Origin: Acinetobacter courvalinii
GTDB taxonomy: Bacteria > Pseudomonadota > Gammaproteobacteria > Pseudomonadales > Moraxellaceae
Direction of reading: 5' to 3'
Assembly (NCBI RefSeq): GCF_014635545.1
Contig: NZ_BMDA01000001.1
Location: forward strand, 1,814,739-1,878,738
Length of the DNA stretch: 64,000 nt
A program made the position numbers and the translations under genes. This document shows positions 56,354-64,000 of this stretch, piece by piece. Every line of letters starts with the position of its first letter. Within the stretch, counting starts at the first letter, position 1. The notes beneath the pieces are model-generated. The model was not told the origin of the DNA. It was given only the letters and a program-made list of their open reading frames with translations, and did not search any database.

Positions 56354-57595
56354 ATGAAACGCAATCCAATTTTAATCGGCATCTGTAGCCTATTTGCCGC
56401 CACCCTCAATCATGCTGCGGCACTGGATCAATCCGGCCAATCTATTTTACCCTTTCTGGAAAATGGCAATTATGTCGAGGTTGGTGCCACAGCGGTCGAT
56501 CCTGATATTTCAGGAAAAATCCGTAATCGTCCTGAACTGGTCAATGATCCGCAGAACCTGAACTCAGGCAATATGGGCAACAGCTTTCAATATTATGCTG
56601 CTGCGCTCAAGCTGCAACTGACCGACCGGATCAGCTTTGGCTTGCTCTATGACCAGCCTTTTGGTGCGGACATTACTTATCCGATGCAGTCCAATAATAC
56701 CTTCTCGGACAATGAATTTACCCATCAAGGCACATTGGTCAATGTTGATACTGAAAGCATTAGCATGATTTTGGGTGTCAGTCCTTTTAGTAATTTTCAA
56801 CTTTATGGCGGTGCGGTCTATCAATCGGTCAAAGGGGATGTCGCACTACGTGGTAATTCATACAGTGAAGCCTTTAATGGCTATGATGCCAAATTTAAAC
56901 AGGATCATGCAGTCGGTTGGCTGGCAGGCCTGAGTTATCAGATCCCGGATATTGCCTTAAAAGTCGCAGTGACCTATCGCTCCAAGATCGACCACGATAT
57001 GCAGGTAACTGAGACCATGTTTGGTGAACCTCTGGAAGTCACCACACCGGGCAAGACTAAAATTAGTACGCCACAATCCGTGAATATTGATTTTCAGACG
57101 GGTGTGTATAAAGACACACTACTCTATAGCAATCTACGTTGGGTCAACTGGAAAGATTTTCACATCCGCCCGACCCAGTTTGGCGCAGTCACCGAATACC
57201 TGACTGACTTGATCAGCGAAGGCAGCTATAGCGGTGGTTTTGATCTGGATAGCTACCAAAAAGATCAATGGACGGTCAATCTCGGACTCGGACATCAATT
57301 TACTGAAAAATGGAGTGCCTCCACAGAAGTCAGTTGGGACTCGGGTACAGGCGACCCAGCCTCCACCTTGAACCCCACCAAGGGCTCTTGGGGGATTGGT
57401 CTAGGTGCCCAGTTTAATCCTGCCCCGAACTACTTTATTGCCGCAGGCGTTAAATACTTCTGGTTAGGCGATGTGGTGGCCGAAGACGGTACCTATTACA
57501 TTCCTGTACCAGGGATCAAACCGGTTGCTGAACAAGCCGATTTTAAAGATAACAGCGCCATTGGCTATGGTTTGAAGATGGGTTATCGCTTTTAG
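56354..57595 (+). CDS. OmpP1/FadL-family outer-membrane transporter
   Basis: 413 residues from the second ATG at 56354 (the first, three codons earlier, sits inside the AAGG ribosome-binding site). A signal peptide (MKRNPILIGICSLFAATLNHA) precedes beta-strand-rich sequence ending in the porin-type aromatic residue (GYGLKMGYRF). Family members are 14-stranded barrels for hydrophobic compounds such as long-chain fatty acids. The early NPF-type plug motif of true FadL is not obvious, so the substrate may differ. It is monocistronic. Confidence 0.88.
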   Translation: MKRNPILIGICSLFAATLNHAAALDQSGQSILPFLENGNYVEVGATAVDPDISGKIRNRPELVNDPQNLNSGNMGNSFQYYAAALKLQLTDRISFGLLYDQPFGADITYPMQSNNTFSDNEFTHQGTLVNVDTESISMILGVSPFSNFQLYGGAVYQSVKGDVALRGNSYSEAFNGYDAKFKQDHAVGWLAGLSYQIPDIALKVAVTYRSKIDHDMQVTETMFGEPLEVTTPGKTKISTPQSVNIDFQTGVYKDTLLYSNLRWVNWKDFHIRPTQFGAVTEYLTDLISEGSYSGGFDLDSYQKDQWTVNLGLGHQFTEKWSASTEVSWDSGTGDPASTLNPTKGSWGIGLGAQFNPAPNYFIAAGVKYFWLGDVVAEDGTYYIPVPGIKPVAEQADFKDNSAIGYGLKMGYRF

Positions 57596-57611
57596 TCATT
57601 CAGTCTTATCC

Positions 57612-57664
57612 AGCCAAGTAGGCGCATGATCCGATTTAATTCCTGCGCCTACTTGGCTATTTTC
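57612..57664 (+). terminator. long-stem hairpin after the FadL-type gene
   Basis: A perfect 15-bp stem, AGCCAAGTAGGCGCA / TGCGCCTACTTGGCT, with a 17-base loop, then ATTTTC. It is a likely terminator, though its T-run is weak. Confidence 0.7.
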
Positions 57665-57740
57665 TGGCATTCAATCCACCTCTGAGATTAAAATCTCAAA
57701 GTATTACTTTAATAATGAATGTCATCTTCAGGAAAATCCA

Positions 57741-58109
57741 ATGAAAAAAATCGCTGTTGTCTTTGCACTATTTATATCTGGCTTAGTTTTTCCTTTCACG
57801 ACTATTGCCAATTCGCCTGATCCCAAAGAGAGCATGGATATTTTTATAGGTACCTTAACTATTCAGAATAACAAGGCCATTTTAACGCGATGCGATATTG
57901 CGCAAAATGAATATGTGTTAAAAGATGCCGACTGGTCTAAGCAAAAGGCGGTATCAGGTTTTCTCTCCAACGCCACCAAACTAAAACAGCCGATTTATGC
58001 AGAAGTGATCGCGGCCTATAAAAGTGAAAAAGATATCAATATTCTATTGGTCGATTCCATTGAAAACCTGACTGAAGCAAAAAGCTGTCATTTGGCCGAT
58101 TTGTTTTAA
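57741..58109 (+). CDS. exported small protein of unknown function
   Basis: 122 residues with a signal peptide (MKKIAVVFALFISGLVFPFTTIA) followed by a polar domain with two cysteines (TRCDIA and KSCHLADLF) that could form a disulphide in the periplasm. AGGAAA supports the start. It lies between the FadL-type gene and the convergent PLP enzyme gene. No family recognised. Confidence 0.75.
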   Translation: MKKIAVVFALFISGLVFPFTTIANSPDPKESMDIFIGTLTIQNNKAILTRCDIAQNEYVLKDADWSKQKAVSGFLSNATKLKQPIYAEVIAAYKSEKDINILLVDSIENLTEAKSCHLADLF

Positions 58110-58172
58110 AGCTCCAGATACACGGCAAGTTTTTAGCTCGAATATTGATGAGCAAAGCTTGATGACTCATCG

Positions 58173-59336
58173 TCACTCACTAAAAGTTTGCCATGTCTCA
58201 AAAGCATGTGTGCGATACAGTTTTAACTCGGAAAATTGAGGAATAATTGCCTCACTCTGTGTGGGTCTTAAAAACACAAAATCATCGACCTGAATATCAC
58301 AATTCTTCGGTACATTGACCAGCTCCTGATTACTGCTGCGCCCATACAAGGCATGGGTATGACACTGATCAGGATAAACATAATCAGCCAGCCAGTAGCC
58401 GCCATAAATAAACAGCGCCTTGCATTTATGCGGCAATTTATCCAGTAACGACATCGAAGGCAATTGGGTAAATGGCAATACCTTGAGCACAGGTGCAGCG
58501 ATCCATAATGCAGGTTGCAATGCCTGTAAAAAATCACTATCAAAATCACTCGGTTTTAACAACATTGAACCAAAAGACAAGTCATTGCAGACACTTGCCG
58601 TGGTATGCAAGCTAAAGGTTGGACTGCCACCGCCATTAAAACACAACGCCTCATTCCACAAGGTTGGGAACTGTTTTTGAATCAGCTGCTGATAATGCGC
58701 ATAAGTCTGTTGGGAGCCGTGATAAGCCAGTTCAGGTTTTTTAATGATGGCAGGGATTTTGGTGACATGCGCATCATAGCCCATCAAGCCAGAAAGTTTT
58801 AAATACTGTGGATTTCGCTCAATCAGCTTTAATATTTCGATCAGTTGTTGGGTCGACTGAACCCCGCCACGATGTAAACCGACATCAATCTCGATATTCA
58901 GCTTTAGACAGCGCGAATAGGTCTGGGCAATCTCAAGATATTGCTGCACACGTTGCTGGGTGTCCACCAGCCACTGAATATTGGCATCCGACCATGCTGC
59001 ATGTTGTTCAAAAAAATGGCGTACCGCTTGAGCCGGCATCGGTTTGCCCAACAAAATATCGGCTTCGGCAAAATTTTCTAATATCGAAATAATATGCGGT
59101 TGATGAAATACCATAAAACGCTGGGTGTTGATCTGGGCAGATAACAACTTGAGTAAATCCAGACTGGCTAATGACTTCACCACCAGGCGTGCTTTTAAAT
59201 GTGTGGCGTGAGCAAGGCGAATCTGAACATGCTGGATATTTTGTTTTAACGCGGCTTCATCGACAATCAGTTGTGGAGTTGCAATCCCCTGTTTTTTCAG
59301 GTCCAGATTGAGTTGTTTAAAATAATGATCCAACAT
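58173..59336 (-). CDS. alanine racemase-like (fold III, DSD1-type) PLP protein
   Basis: 387 residues. The N-terminal TIM-barrel has the PLP lysine in RLVVKSLASLDLL. EIDVGLHRGGV, LMGYDAHVTK and FNGGGSPTF match the D-serine dehydratase / D-threonine aldolase group. The C-terminal domain of that group carries a metal-binding H-x-C or H-x-D, but here the matching place reads PTQSEA, so the metal site looks lost or changed. The substrate is unknown. AAAGG 7-11 bases upstream marks the ATG. It is the last gene of the row behind the oxidase and ceramidase-like genes, after a 349-base gap. Confidence 0.82.
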   Translation of the reverse strand: MLDHYFKQLNLDLKKQGIATPQLIVDEAALKQNIQHVQIRLAHATHLKARLVVKSLASLDLLKLLSAQINTQRFMVFHQPHIISILENFAEADILLGKPMPAQAVRHFFEQHAAWSDANIQWLVDTQQRVQQYLEIAQTYSRCLKLNIEIDVGLHRGGVQSTQQLIEILKLIERNPQYLKLSGLMGYDAHVTKIPAIIKKPELAYHGSQQTYAHYQQLIQKQFPTLWNEALCFNGGGSPTFSLHTTASVCNDLSFGSMLLKPSDFDSDFLQALQPALWIAAPVLKVLPFTQLPSMSLLDKLPHKCKALFIYGGYWLADYVYPDQCHTHALYGRSSNQELVNVPKNCDIQVDDFVFLRPTQSEAIIPQFSELKLYRTHAFETWQTFSE

Positions 59337-59390
59337 GGCTATACCTTTTTCAATCCAAAAAAATTTACATACAATTTGATACGCGAAAAA

Positions 59391-59488
59391 GTCATCTACA
59401 ACCTGAGCAAGCCAAAGCGGCTAAAGCTTTGGCCAAGCGAAATAAAGCTGAACTACCTTCAGAGCTAGTCGCTCCTCATGTAGATGAC
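59391..59488. repeat. ten-base inverted repeat pair
   Basis: GTCATCTACA at 59391-59400 and its exact reverse complement TGTAGATGAC at 59479-59488 frame the first copy of the 38-base direct repeat. Confidence 0.5.
59402..59439. repeat. direct repeat, copy 1 (38 bases)
   Basis: Begins CCTGAGCAAGCCAAAGCG and ends AAGCG. It contains an imperfect palindrome around AAAGCTTT. It matches 59549-59586 except for four or five bases. Confidence 0.7.
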
Positions 59489-59548
59489 AATGCCTTTGCT
59501 CTTACAAAGCTTCAAACGCTTCTCTGGACGAAACCAAAGTAAGGCGAG

Positions 59549-59586
59549 CCTGAGCAAGCCAAAGCGACTAAAGCTTTAGTGAAGCG
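59549..59586. repeat. direct repeat, copy 2 (38 bases)
   Basis: The second copy, with the same start and the same AAAGCTTT palindromic centre, lies 147 bases after copy 1 in the same gap between the PLP and oxidase genes. No intact gene is in the gap. Confidence 0.7.
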
Positions 59587-59685
59587 CAAGACGAAGTGGC
59601 TTATCCTAAAATAGATAAAAACTCGGTAAGACTCCGTAAAGTTAATTATTTTTCAATAAACATTTAAGTCCAATCCAAGTTAGAA

Positions 59686-60972
59686 CTAACCTAAAAACAG
59701 CTTTTCCAGATAGGGGTTTAAAAACTTGGCTTCCGGATCAAGCTGCTGACGCAACGCCATAAAATCATCCCACTTTGGATATAAAGTCCGTAATTGAGTC
59801 GTTGTCAGGGTATGCATTTTCCCCCAGTGCGGACGACCCTGATATTTTTGCAAGATTGGCTCAACCACCTCAAAAATCAACTTCGGGTCTTGTTTGTGAT
59901 ATTGATGCACAGAAATTGAAATGGAATCTTGCTGATAAAACGGACTGAGCCAGATATCATCCCCCTTCACAAAGCGAAATTCGAGTGGAAAAAAGGTGGC
60001 CACTTTATATTTTCTTAAGGCATGCAGTATTTCATCCAGACATTCAACTCCACGATCTACAGGAATCTGATACTCCATTTCATTGAACTTGGTATTACGC
60101 GGTGTCGGAAAGATTTTACTCGACCAATCCACATAGGTGGTCGGTTTAACAAAAATACCTAATAGCTTCTGTAAATACGGATTCAGTGCAGGAAAGCTTC
60201 TGGTTAACTCGGAACAAAGGGTCAGCAGCGTATCGTCAGACGGGAAATTTTCCCTACGCGGCAAAACCGCTTCATCGGTCTCATCCAAAGTTTTTAGCAT
60301 CAACTGCTTTTCATGGGAAAACACAAAACATTCGATATGTCGATGCTGCTGCTTCCATTGCTGAATATGCTGCATCATGTCTTCAACAGGACAAAGTTCG
60401 ATATGTTCTTTGAGTTTATAGCGAGGACGGTTCTGCATGGTGATTTGGGTCAAGATACCCAAGCTACCCAAAGAAACCCGTCCTGCGGCAAAGATTTCAG
60501 GATGCTCTGTGCGACTGCATTGCAGGATTTCACCAGAAGCAGTCAATAACTCAAAAGCCTCCACATAGGCCGAAATACAATGTAAATCTGCACCTGTCCC
60601 ATGTGTACCCGTAGAGACCGCTCCCGCAAGACTTTGCTGATCAATATCACCCTGATTCATCAAGGCCTGATTAATCGATTGCTGCTGTAGGTGCTGATCT
60701 AGATCATATAAACGGGTCCCCGCATAAATACTACTCTGGCATCGGTCATGATCCGTCGATGCAATACCTGCAATATGATCCAAAGACAACAAGGTGGCAT
60801 CGGTACACACCAACGGCGTAAAAGAATGTCCTGCACCGACTACCCGTATTTTTTGTTGCTGAGCAACGATGCTCTGTAGTTCTTGAATATTGGCAGGGTG
60901 TAAAACCTGTTGCGGTTTGGATTGTTGAAAACCAGACCAGTTTGACCAGATGCCTTGTTTTAGATTACTCAT
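59686..60972 (-). CDS. FAD-binding oxidase, D-arabinono-1,4-lactone oxidase type
   Basis: 428 residues. The N-terminal FAD-binding PCMH domain has VVGAGHSFTPLVCTD and TGTHGTGADLH. The C-terminal ALO-type domain has HWGKMHTLT and EAKFLNPYLEKLF. There is no HWK-type loop for covalent FAD in clear form; in VGAGHSF the His is at the position where related enzymes attach FAD. It probably oxidises a sugar lactone or similar alcohol with oxygen or a dye acceptor. It is translationally coupled to the ceramidase-like gene (ATGA overlap). Confidence 0.87.
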   Translation of the reverse strand: MSNLKQGIWSNWSGFQQSKPQQVLHPANIQELQSIVAQQQKIRVVGAGHSFTPLVCTDATLLSLDHIAGIASTDHDRCQSSIYAGTRLYDLDQHLQQQSINQALMNQGDIDQQSLAGAVSTGTHGTGADLHCISAYVEAFELLTASGEILQCSRTEHPEIFAAGRVSLGSLGILTQITMQNRPRYKLKEHIELCPVEDMMQHIQQWKQQHRHIECFVFSHEKQLMLKTLDETDEAVLPRRENFPSDDTLLTLCSELTRSFPALNPYLQKLLGIFVKPTTYVDWSSKIFPTPRNTKFNEMEYQIPVDRGVECLDEILHALRKYKVATFFPLEFRFVKGDDIWLSPFYQQDSISISVHQYHKQDPKLIFEVVEPILQKYQGRPHWGKMHTLTTTQLRTLYPKWDDFMALRQQLDPEAKFLNPYLEKLFLG

Positions 60973-62717
60973 ACTGCCTCTCCTTGGCTAACGGCAGTTT
61001 TTACATTGCCATGATTACTGCGTTTTGCGAGTTCCTGTGCTGGAATCGGTTGTGGTCTTGTCATTTCATCGTAATGACGTTTGTTTTTTTCTAATCCTAA
61101 TTGTTCTGCTAATGCTTTGAATTTGCTCTGACAGGCAGCCAGTGTCCATTGACCAAATAAGGTGTGTCCCCCTTCATAGGCTTGCACCTGGTATTCTTCA
61201 TAGGTGGTGACATAACCCATATAATCATTGCAGTAGGATGCTAACCAGACACTTTCAATTGAAGCCTGTGCGGCAAGCGTCTGTTTAACGGTATCAACCA
61301 CACGCTGTCCTGCGATGGTGGTAAATTCTCCTGGACAACAAATCAAAGCCAATTGACCTAATCGCACGATCTGTAATGGAACTACACTTGGAACTAAGGG
61401 ACTGTGCTGAATCGCCCCAACTTTCACTTGTCGATTCATTTCTGCTATCAACGGATCAAGAATACCGGGCGGAAAACCAATCGGTTGACCTAAAATCTTT
61501 TTGGCACCCGCTTCCAGTACAATCTGTTTCGGCCCTTGAGAGGCATACAGTTGCTGATACGCTACAAAATCAGCTGCATTGGAATGCCTGGTTTTCTGTT
61601 TGCGAAATTGATCGGCTAAAAATTGTATCCCCATAATTAAGGGTTTGGGCGCCCCTAAACCATCGACAGGTGTGCCTGCAAAAAATGCGGTGCCATGACA
61701 AGGCTGACTGGTCTTGGCATGCTTTTGCCCCGCTGCGAACGCCTCTGGAATTTCAATATTACTCAGATCGACATAGGACAAGACAGCATCAATCTTGCCT
61801 TCAACATTTTTCAGATCTTTAGGCATCTGCTGTTGTAAGGCCGTCAAAGCCAGTTCACTTTGATAACGACCATTTTGTTGCGCGTACTGATATTCCTGCT
61901 CGCCTTTGATCTTTTTGCGAATCTTGAGTTGGTCTTTGCCATGAAAATGCGGTGATACATCCCCTGCAGTTGCCTGAGCAAAAATCGTCACTGGATTTTG
62001 AATCCCTTGCTCAGTTAAAGCCTGCTCGGAAAATGCGGCTGCATAACCTTTATTATCGCCATCATAGGCCTTTAAAGAATTTCCCAAACAGGTTGCATGA
62101 ACTCCAAATAAGGAAATAAAGGACTGTAGTTTTTGTTCCCGATAGAAACCAATCAACTGCATTTCACGATTCAAGGCCAAATGCGTTTCAGCTTCGGTAC
62201 GTGACTGAACTTCTGGATTACGATTATAGGCTTTGATTGAACGATTCCATGCGACAGGTGTCTGTTCCGGGAAAAGCTGAGTCGCTAAAAAAATCTCGGT
62301 ATCTTGTTCAGATGCAATTGCATTTTGAATACTCTGTACAATTGCCTCAACAATCACCTTTAAATGTTCAGGCACAAATCCAGGGGTCGGCATATTATAC
62401 AAAGCTTCATAGCCACAACCGCCAGGCCCAGAATGGGTATGGGTGGCCATGAGAAGCAGTTGATTTTCATCAAATTTCGAATCTAGAATTTGTGTAAGTT
62501 GCGCTACAGTTTGGCTGCGTATGGCATGGGTAATACAACCTACGTCCAAACAACAGATGACTAATCGGTTACGTTGTTGATCGACAATACTCACGCTACG
62601 TGCAAATAAAGCTGTGCGCTGCTCATAGGCCCGATGTGACCATTGTCCATAACCAAACATGGCATAGCCTTTGGCTTTGATTTTGATTTTCTGCTTGTCC
62701 CAACCCACCTGATACAT
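60969..62717 (-). CDS. neutral/alkaline ceramidase-like amidohydrolase
   Basis: 582 residues. The zinc site resembles THTHSGPGGCGYEAL and FGVHATCLGN. ATAGDVSPHFHG holds the Gly-Asp-x-Ser segment, whose Ser is the nucleophile in neutral ceramidases. EFTTIAGQRV is another family block. Unlike secreted ceramidases it has no signal peptide and lacks the C-terminal Ig-like domain, so it is probably cytoplasmic with another amide substrate. It is the first gene of the operon with the oxidase, and divergent from an AraC-type regulator 116 bases away. Confidence 0.82.
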   Translation of the reverse strand: MYQVGWDKQKIKIKAKGYAMFGYGQWSHRAYEQRTALFARSVSIVDQQRNRLVICCLDVGCITHAIRSQTVAQLTQILDSKFDENQLLLMATHTHSGPGGCGYEALYNMPTPGFVPEHLKVIVEAIVQSIQNAIASEQDTEIFLATQLFPEQTPVAWNRSIKAYNRNPEVQSRTEAETHLALNREMQLIGFYREQKLQSFISLFGVHATCLGNSLKAYDGDNKGYAAAFSEQALTEQGIQNPVTIFAQATAGDVSPHFHGKDQLKIRKKIKGEQEYQYAQQNGRYQSELALTALQQQMPKDLKNVEGKIDAVLSYVDLSNIEIPEAFAAGQKHAKTSQPCHGTAFFAGTPVDGLGAPKPLIMGIQFLADQFRKQKTRHSNAADFVAYQQLYASQGPKQIVLEAGAKKILGQPIGFPPGILDPLIAEMNRQVKVGAIQHSPLVPSVVPLQIVRLGQLALICCPGEFTTIAGQRVVDTVKQTLAAQASIESVWLASYCNDYMGYVTTYEEYQVQAYEGGHTLFGQWTLAACQSKFKALAEQLGLEKNKRHYDEMTRPQPIPAQELAKRSNHGNVKTAVSQGEAV

Positions 62718-62833
62718 TACGACTTCCTTTCAATTCTTTTTCTAACTGTCTTAAAGCATGTTGAAAGTTAATCAAAATTATGCGATACCCAACAGGGTTA
62801 AAGACACTTTTCTGTGGGGGGCAAAACGGACTT

Positions 62834-63871
62834 ATGCCTATATGTATCAGCGATAAAAATGATCAACAGCAATTTATTCCACCCACCATTCTGGCGAGCC
62901 TGATCCATTATGCAGAGCAGCAACAGTGGGATTATGCCGCATGGTTTCAAGATTCAGGTTTAGACATTGCACAAATACGGCAAACCCAAGGGGTGGTTCG
63001 TTTCAGCCAGCTTTGTGATGTTATTCGGCAAGCCATTGCAGCCTATCAGCAACCCGACCTCGGTTTAAAACTTGGCAGTAGTGAAGGTCTGATTTCGATG
63101 GGAATTTTGGGCTTTGCCATGCAATCGTGTAAAACCGTGGCAGATGCTTTGGACATTGCGCTGCGCTACCATCGGATTTCTGGCAGTGTATTAAATATTA
63201 ACTTTTCCATCCATGCTGATCTGTGTGAGCTGGAAGTCACTGAACCCTATCCCTGCAATGCACTCAAAGCCTTTTTCTATGATGAATTATTCAGCAGCAT
63301 CATTACCTGTTTAAACGCGATGCTGGGCGATCATGAGGATGTCATCAGTCTTGAGCTCAGCTATTTCCCAAGCGACTATCAACAACAATATCACGATCTG
63401 TTTGGCTGCCCCATCCAGTTTAACCGTGATAAAAATGTCATGCGTTTTAGTCACCGCCTGTTGCAACGCAGCTTAAAAAATTACAGTCCCGCTAACTACG
63501 CAACTGCCATCCAGATCTGTGAACAGGCCCTAAAAGAAATCGACCGGCTCAATCAGGTCGGCTATGTGCATTTACTCGATCATTTGATTGAACAGCATTT
63601 ACCTGAGCGTTTTGAGATGCAACACGCTGCTGAACATTTACGGATCAGCGAACGCCATTTAAGACGGCAATTATTAGCAGAGGGCTTGAGTTTTCAACAA
63701 ATCCGACAGAATGTACTGGAACGCAAGGCCAAGCAACTGATTGAACAGAACCTGTCAATGAGTGAGATTAGCCTGCAACTGGGTTTTAGCGAATTACGTG
63801 AATTCCGACGTGCCTTTAAACGCTGGACCGGACAAGCGCCTTCAATCTATAAACAAGAGGCTCATTTCTAA
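62834..63871 (+). CDS. AraC-family regulator with an arabinose-binding-type N-terminal domain
   Basis: 345 residues from the ATG at 62834, chosen because CGGA lies just upstream; an ATG at 62780 would add 18 residues with no clear ribosome-binding site. Residues 1-210 form the PF12625-type sensor (SEGLISMGILGFAMQSCKTV). The last 100 residues are two helix-turn-helix units (ERFEMQHAAEHLRISERHLR and SEISLQLGFSELREFRRAFK). It is divergent from the ceramidase-like operon and so is its likely regulator. Confidence 0.9.
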   Translation: MPICISDKNDQQQFIPPTILASLIHYAEQQQWDYAAWFQDSGLDIAQIRQTQGVVRFSQLCDVIRQAIAAYQQPDLGLKLGSSEGLISMGILGFAMQSCKTVADALDIALRYHRISGSVLNINFSIHADLCELEVTEPYPCNALKAFFYDELFSSIITCLNAMLGDHEDVISLELSYFPSDYQQQYHDLFGCPIQFNRDKNVMRFSHRLLQRSLKNYSPANYATAIQICEQALKEIDRLNQVGYVHLLDHLIEQHLPERFEMQHAAEHLRISERHLRRQLLAEGLSFQQIRQNVLERKAKQLIEQNLSMSEISLQLGFSELREFRRAFKRWTGQAPSIYKQEAHF

Positions 63872-63948
63872 TTAAATAATACTTTGAAAATTTTGGATTA
63901 ATGGGTGCTATCTACCATTTTATATAGAACTTTTCTCAGGAATCACTG

Positions 63949-64000
63949 GTGCTACAGGTCATCCACAACCTGCGTGAGATTAATCAAATGCCATTTCTGC
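63949..64000 (+). CDS. possible start of a gene cut by the window edge
   Basis: A GTG at 63949 with AGGA 8-11 bases upstream opens a frame (LQVIHNLREINQMPF) to the edge with no stop. Too short to identify, and it may be chance. Confidence 0.3.
   Translation, partial: MLQVIHNLREINQMPFL

Noticed and set aside
59271..59468. 65-residue plus-strand frame at the repeat-bearing gap
   Set aside because: It begins inside the PLP gene and ends in the repeat; no ribosome-binding site.
1..64000. CRISPR array, tRNA, rRNA or intact insertion sequence
   Set aside because: I saw no regular spaced repeats, no cloverleaf-like or rRNA-like sequence and no transposase; the only repeats are the two 38-base copies.

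Overview
The window reads as a chromosomal segment of an Acinetobacter-like gammaproteobacterium. The diagnostic points are a rhombotarget A-type GlyGly-CTERM protein beside a CSLREA protein, the purN-purM / perM-hda block, a ComEC-type DNA uptake channel, lolCDE with two near-twin permeases, a STAS-tailed glutaminase, and AT-rich spacers with short hairpin terminators. Base composition looks moderate (about 40-45% G+C by eye, not computed), except for one very AT-rich gene at 50481-51821. I see no rRNA, tRNA, CRISPR array, phage or intact insertion sequence. The species cannot be fixed from this sequence.

Layout. 1-5.1 kb (minus): perM, hda, rbtA and an edge-truncated CSLREA protein. 5.2-6.9 kb (plus): purM-purN. 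7-9.3 kb (minus): a small unknown, an alpha/beta hydrolase and an S49 peptidase. 9.5-12.9 kb: a lipid A-type acyltransferase convergent with comEC. 12.9-16.1 kb (minus): lolC-lolD-lolE, divergent from a PilZ protein only 25 bp away. 16.7-20.6 kb: an EamA transporter, a YaiI protein, unknowns and serC. 20.9-25.9 kb (plus): a TolC / HlyD / two ABC-2 permease export operon with no ATPase, convergent with gyrA (25.9-28.6 kb). 29-31.7 kb: a membrane protein, a secreted metallo-beta-lactamase-fold hydrolase and an AraC regulator. 31.8-33.5 kb: etfBA. 33.9-38 kb: xerC and lptM-lysA-dapF, separated by a LysE-type exporter on the other strand. 38.1-41.4 kb: cycA and a sodium:alanine symporter. 41.7-44.2 kb: radA and a Tim44-like protein. 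44.7-50.4 kb: pit (with a candidate Pho box) divergent from metH. 50.5-52.2 kb: an AT-rich island holding one unrecognised gene and the 5' stub of a DUF559 nuclease gene. 52.2-58.1 kb: glsA, def, small genes, a universal stress protein and a FadL-type porin. 58.2-63.9 kb: a ceramidase-like / lactone oxidase-like / PLP fold-III gene set divergent from an AraC regulator.

Most of the window is conserved housekeeping: purine and lysine synthesis, methionine synthase, gyrase, envelope lipoprotein and lipid export, and recombination. The parts worth a second look are the AT-rich gene beside the nuclease stub, the ceramidase-like operon with its degenerate PLP enzyme and repeat-bearing gap, the ATPase-less exporter, the twin Lol permeases, the Pho-box cluster upstream of a Pit-type transporter, and a candidate small RNA between the Tim44-like gene and pit. 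None of these can be proven to be a new system by reading alone. The AT-rich gene is the strongest candidate for undescribed accessory biology.
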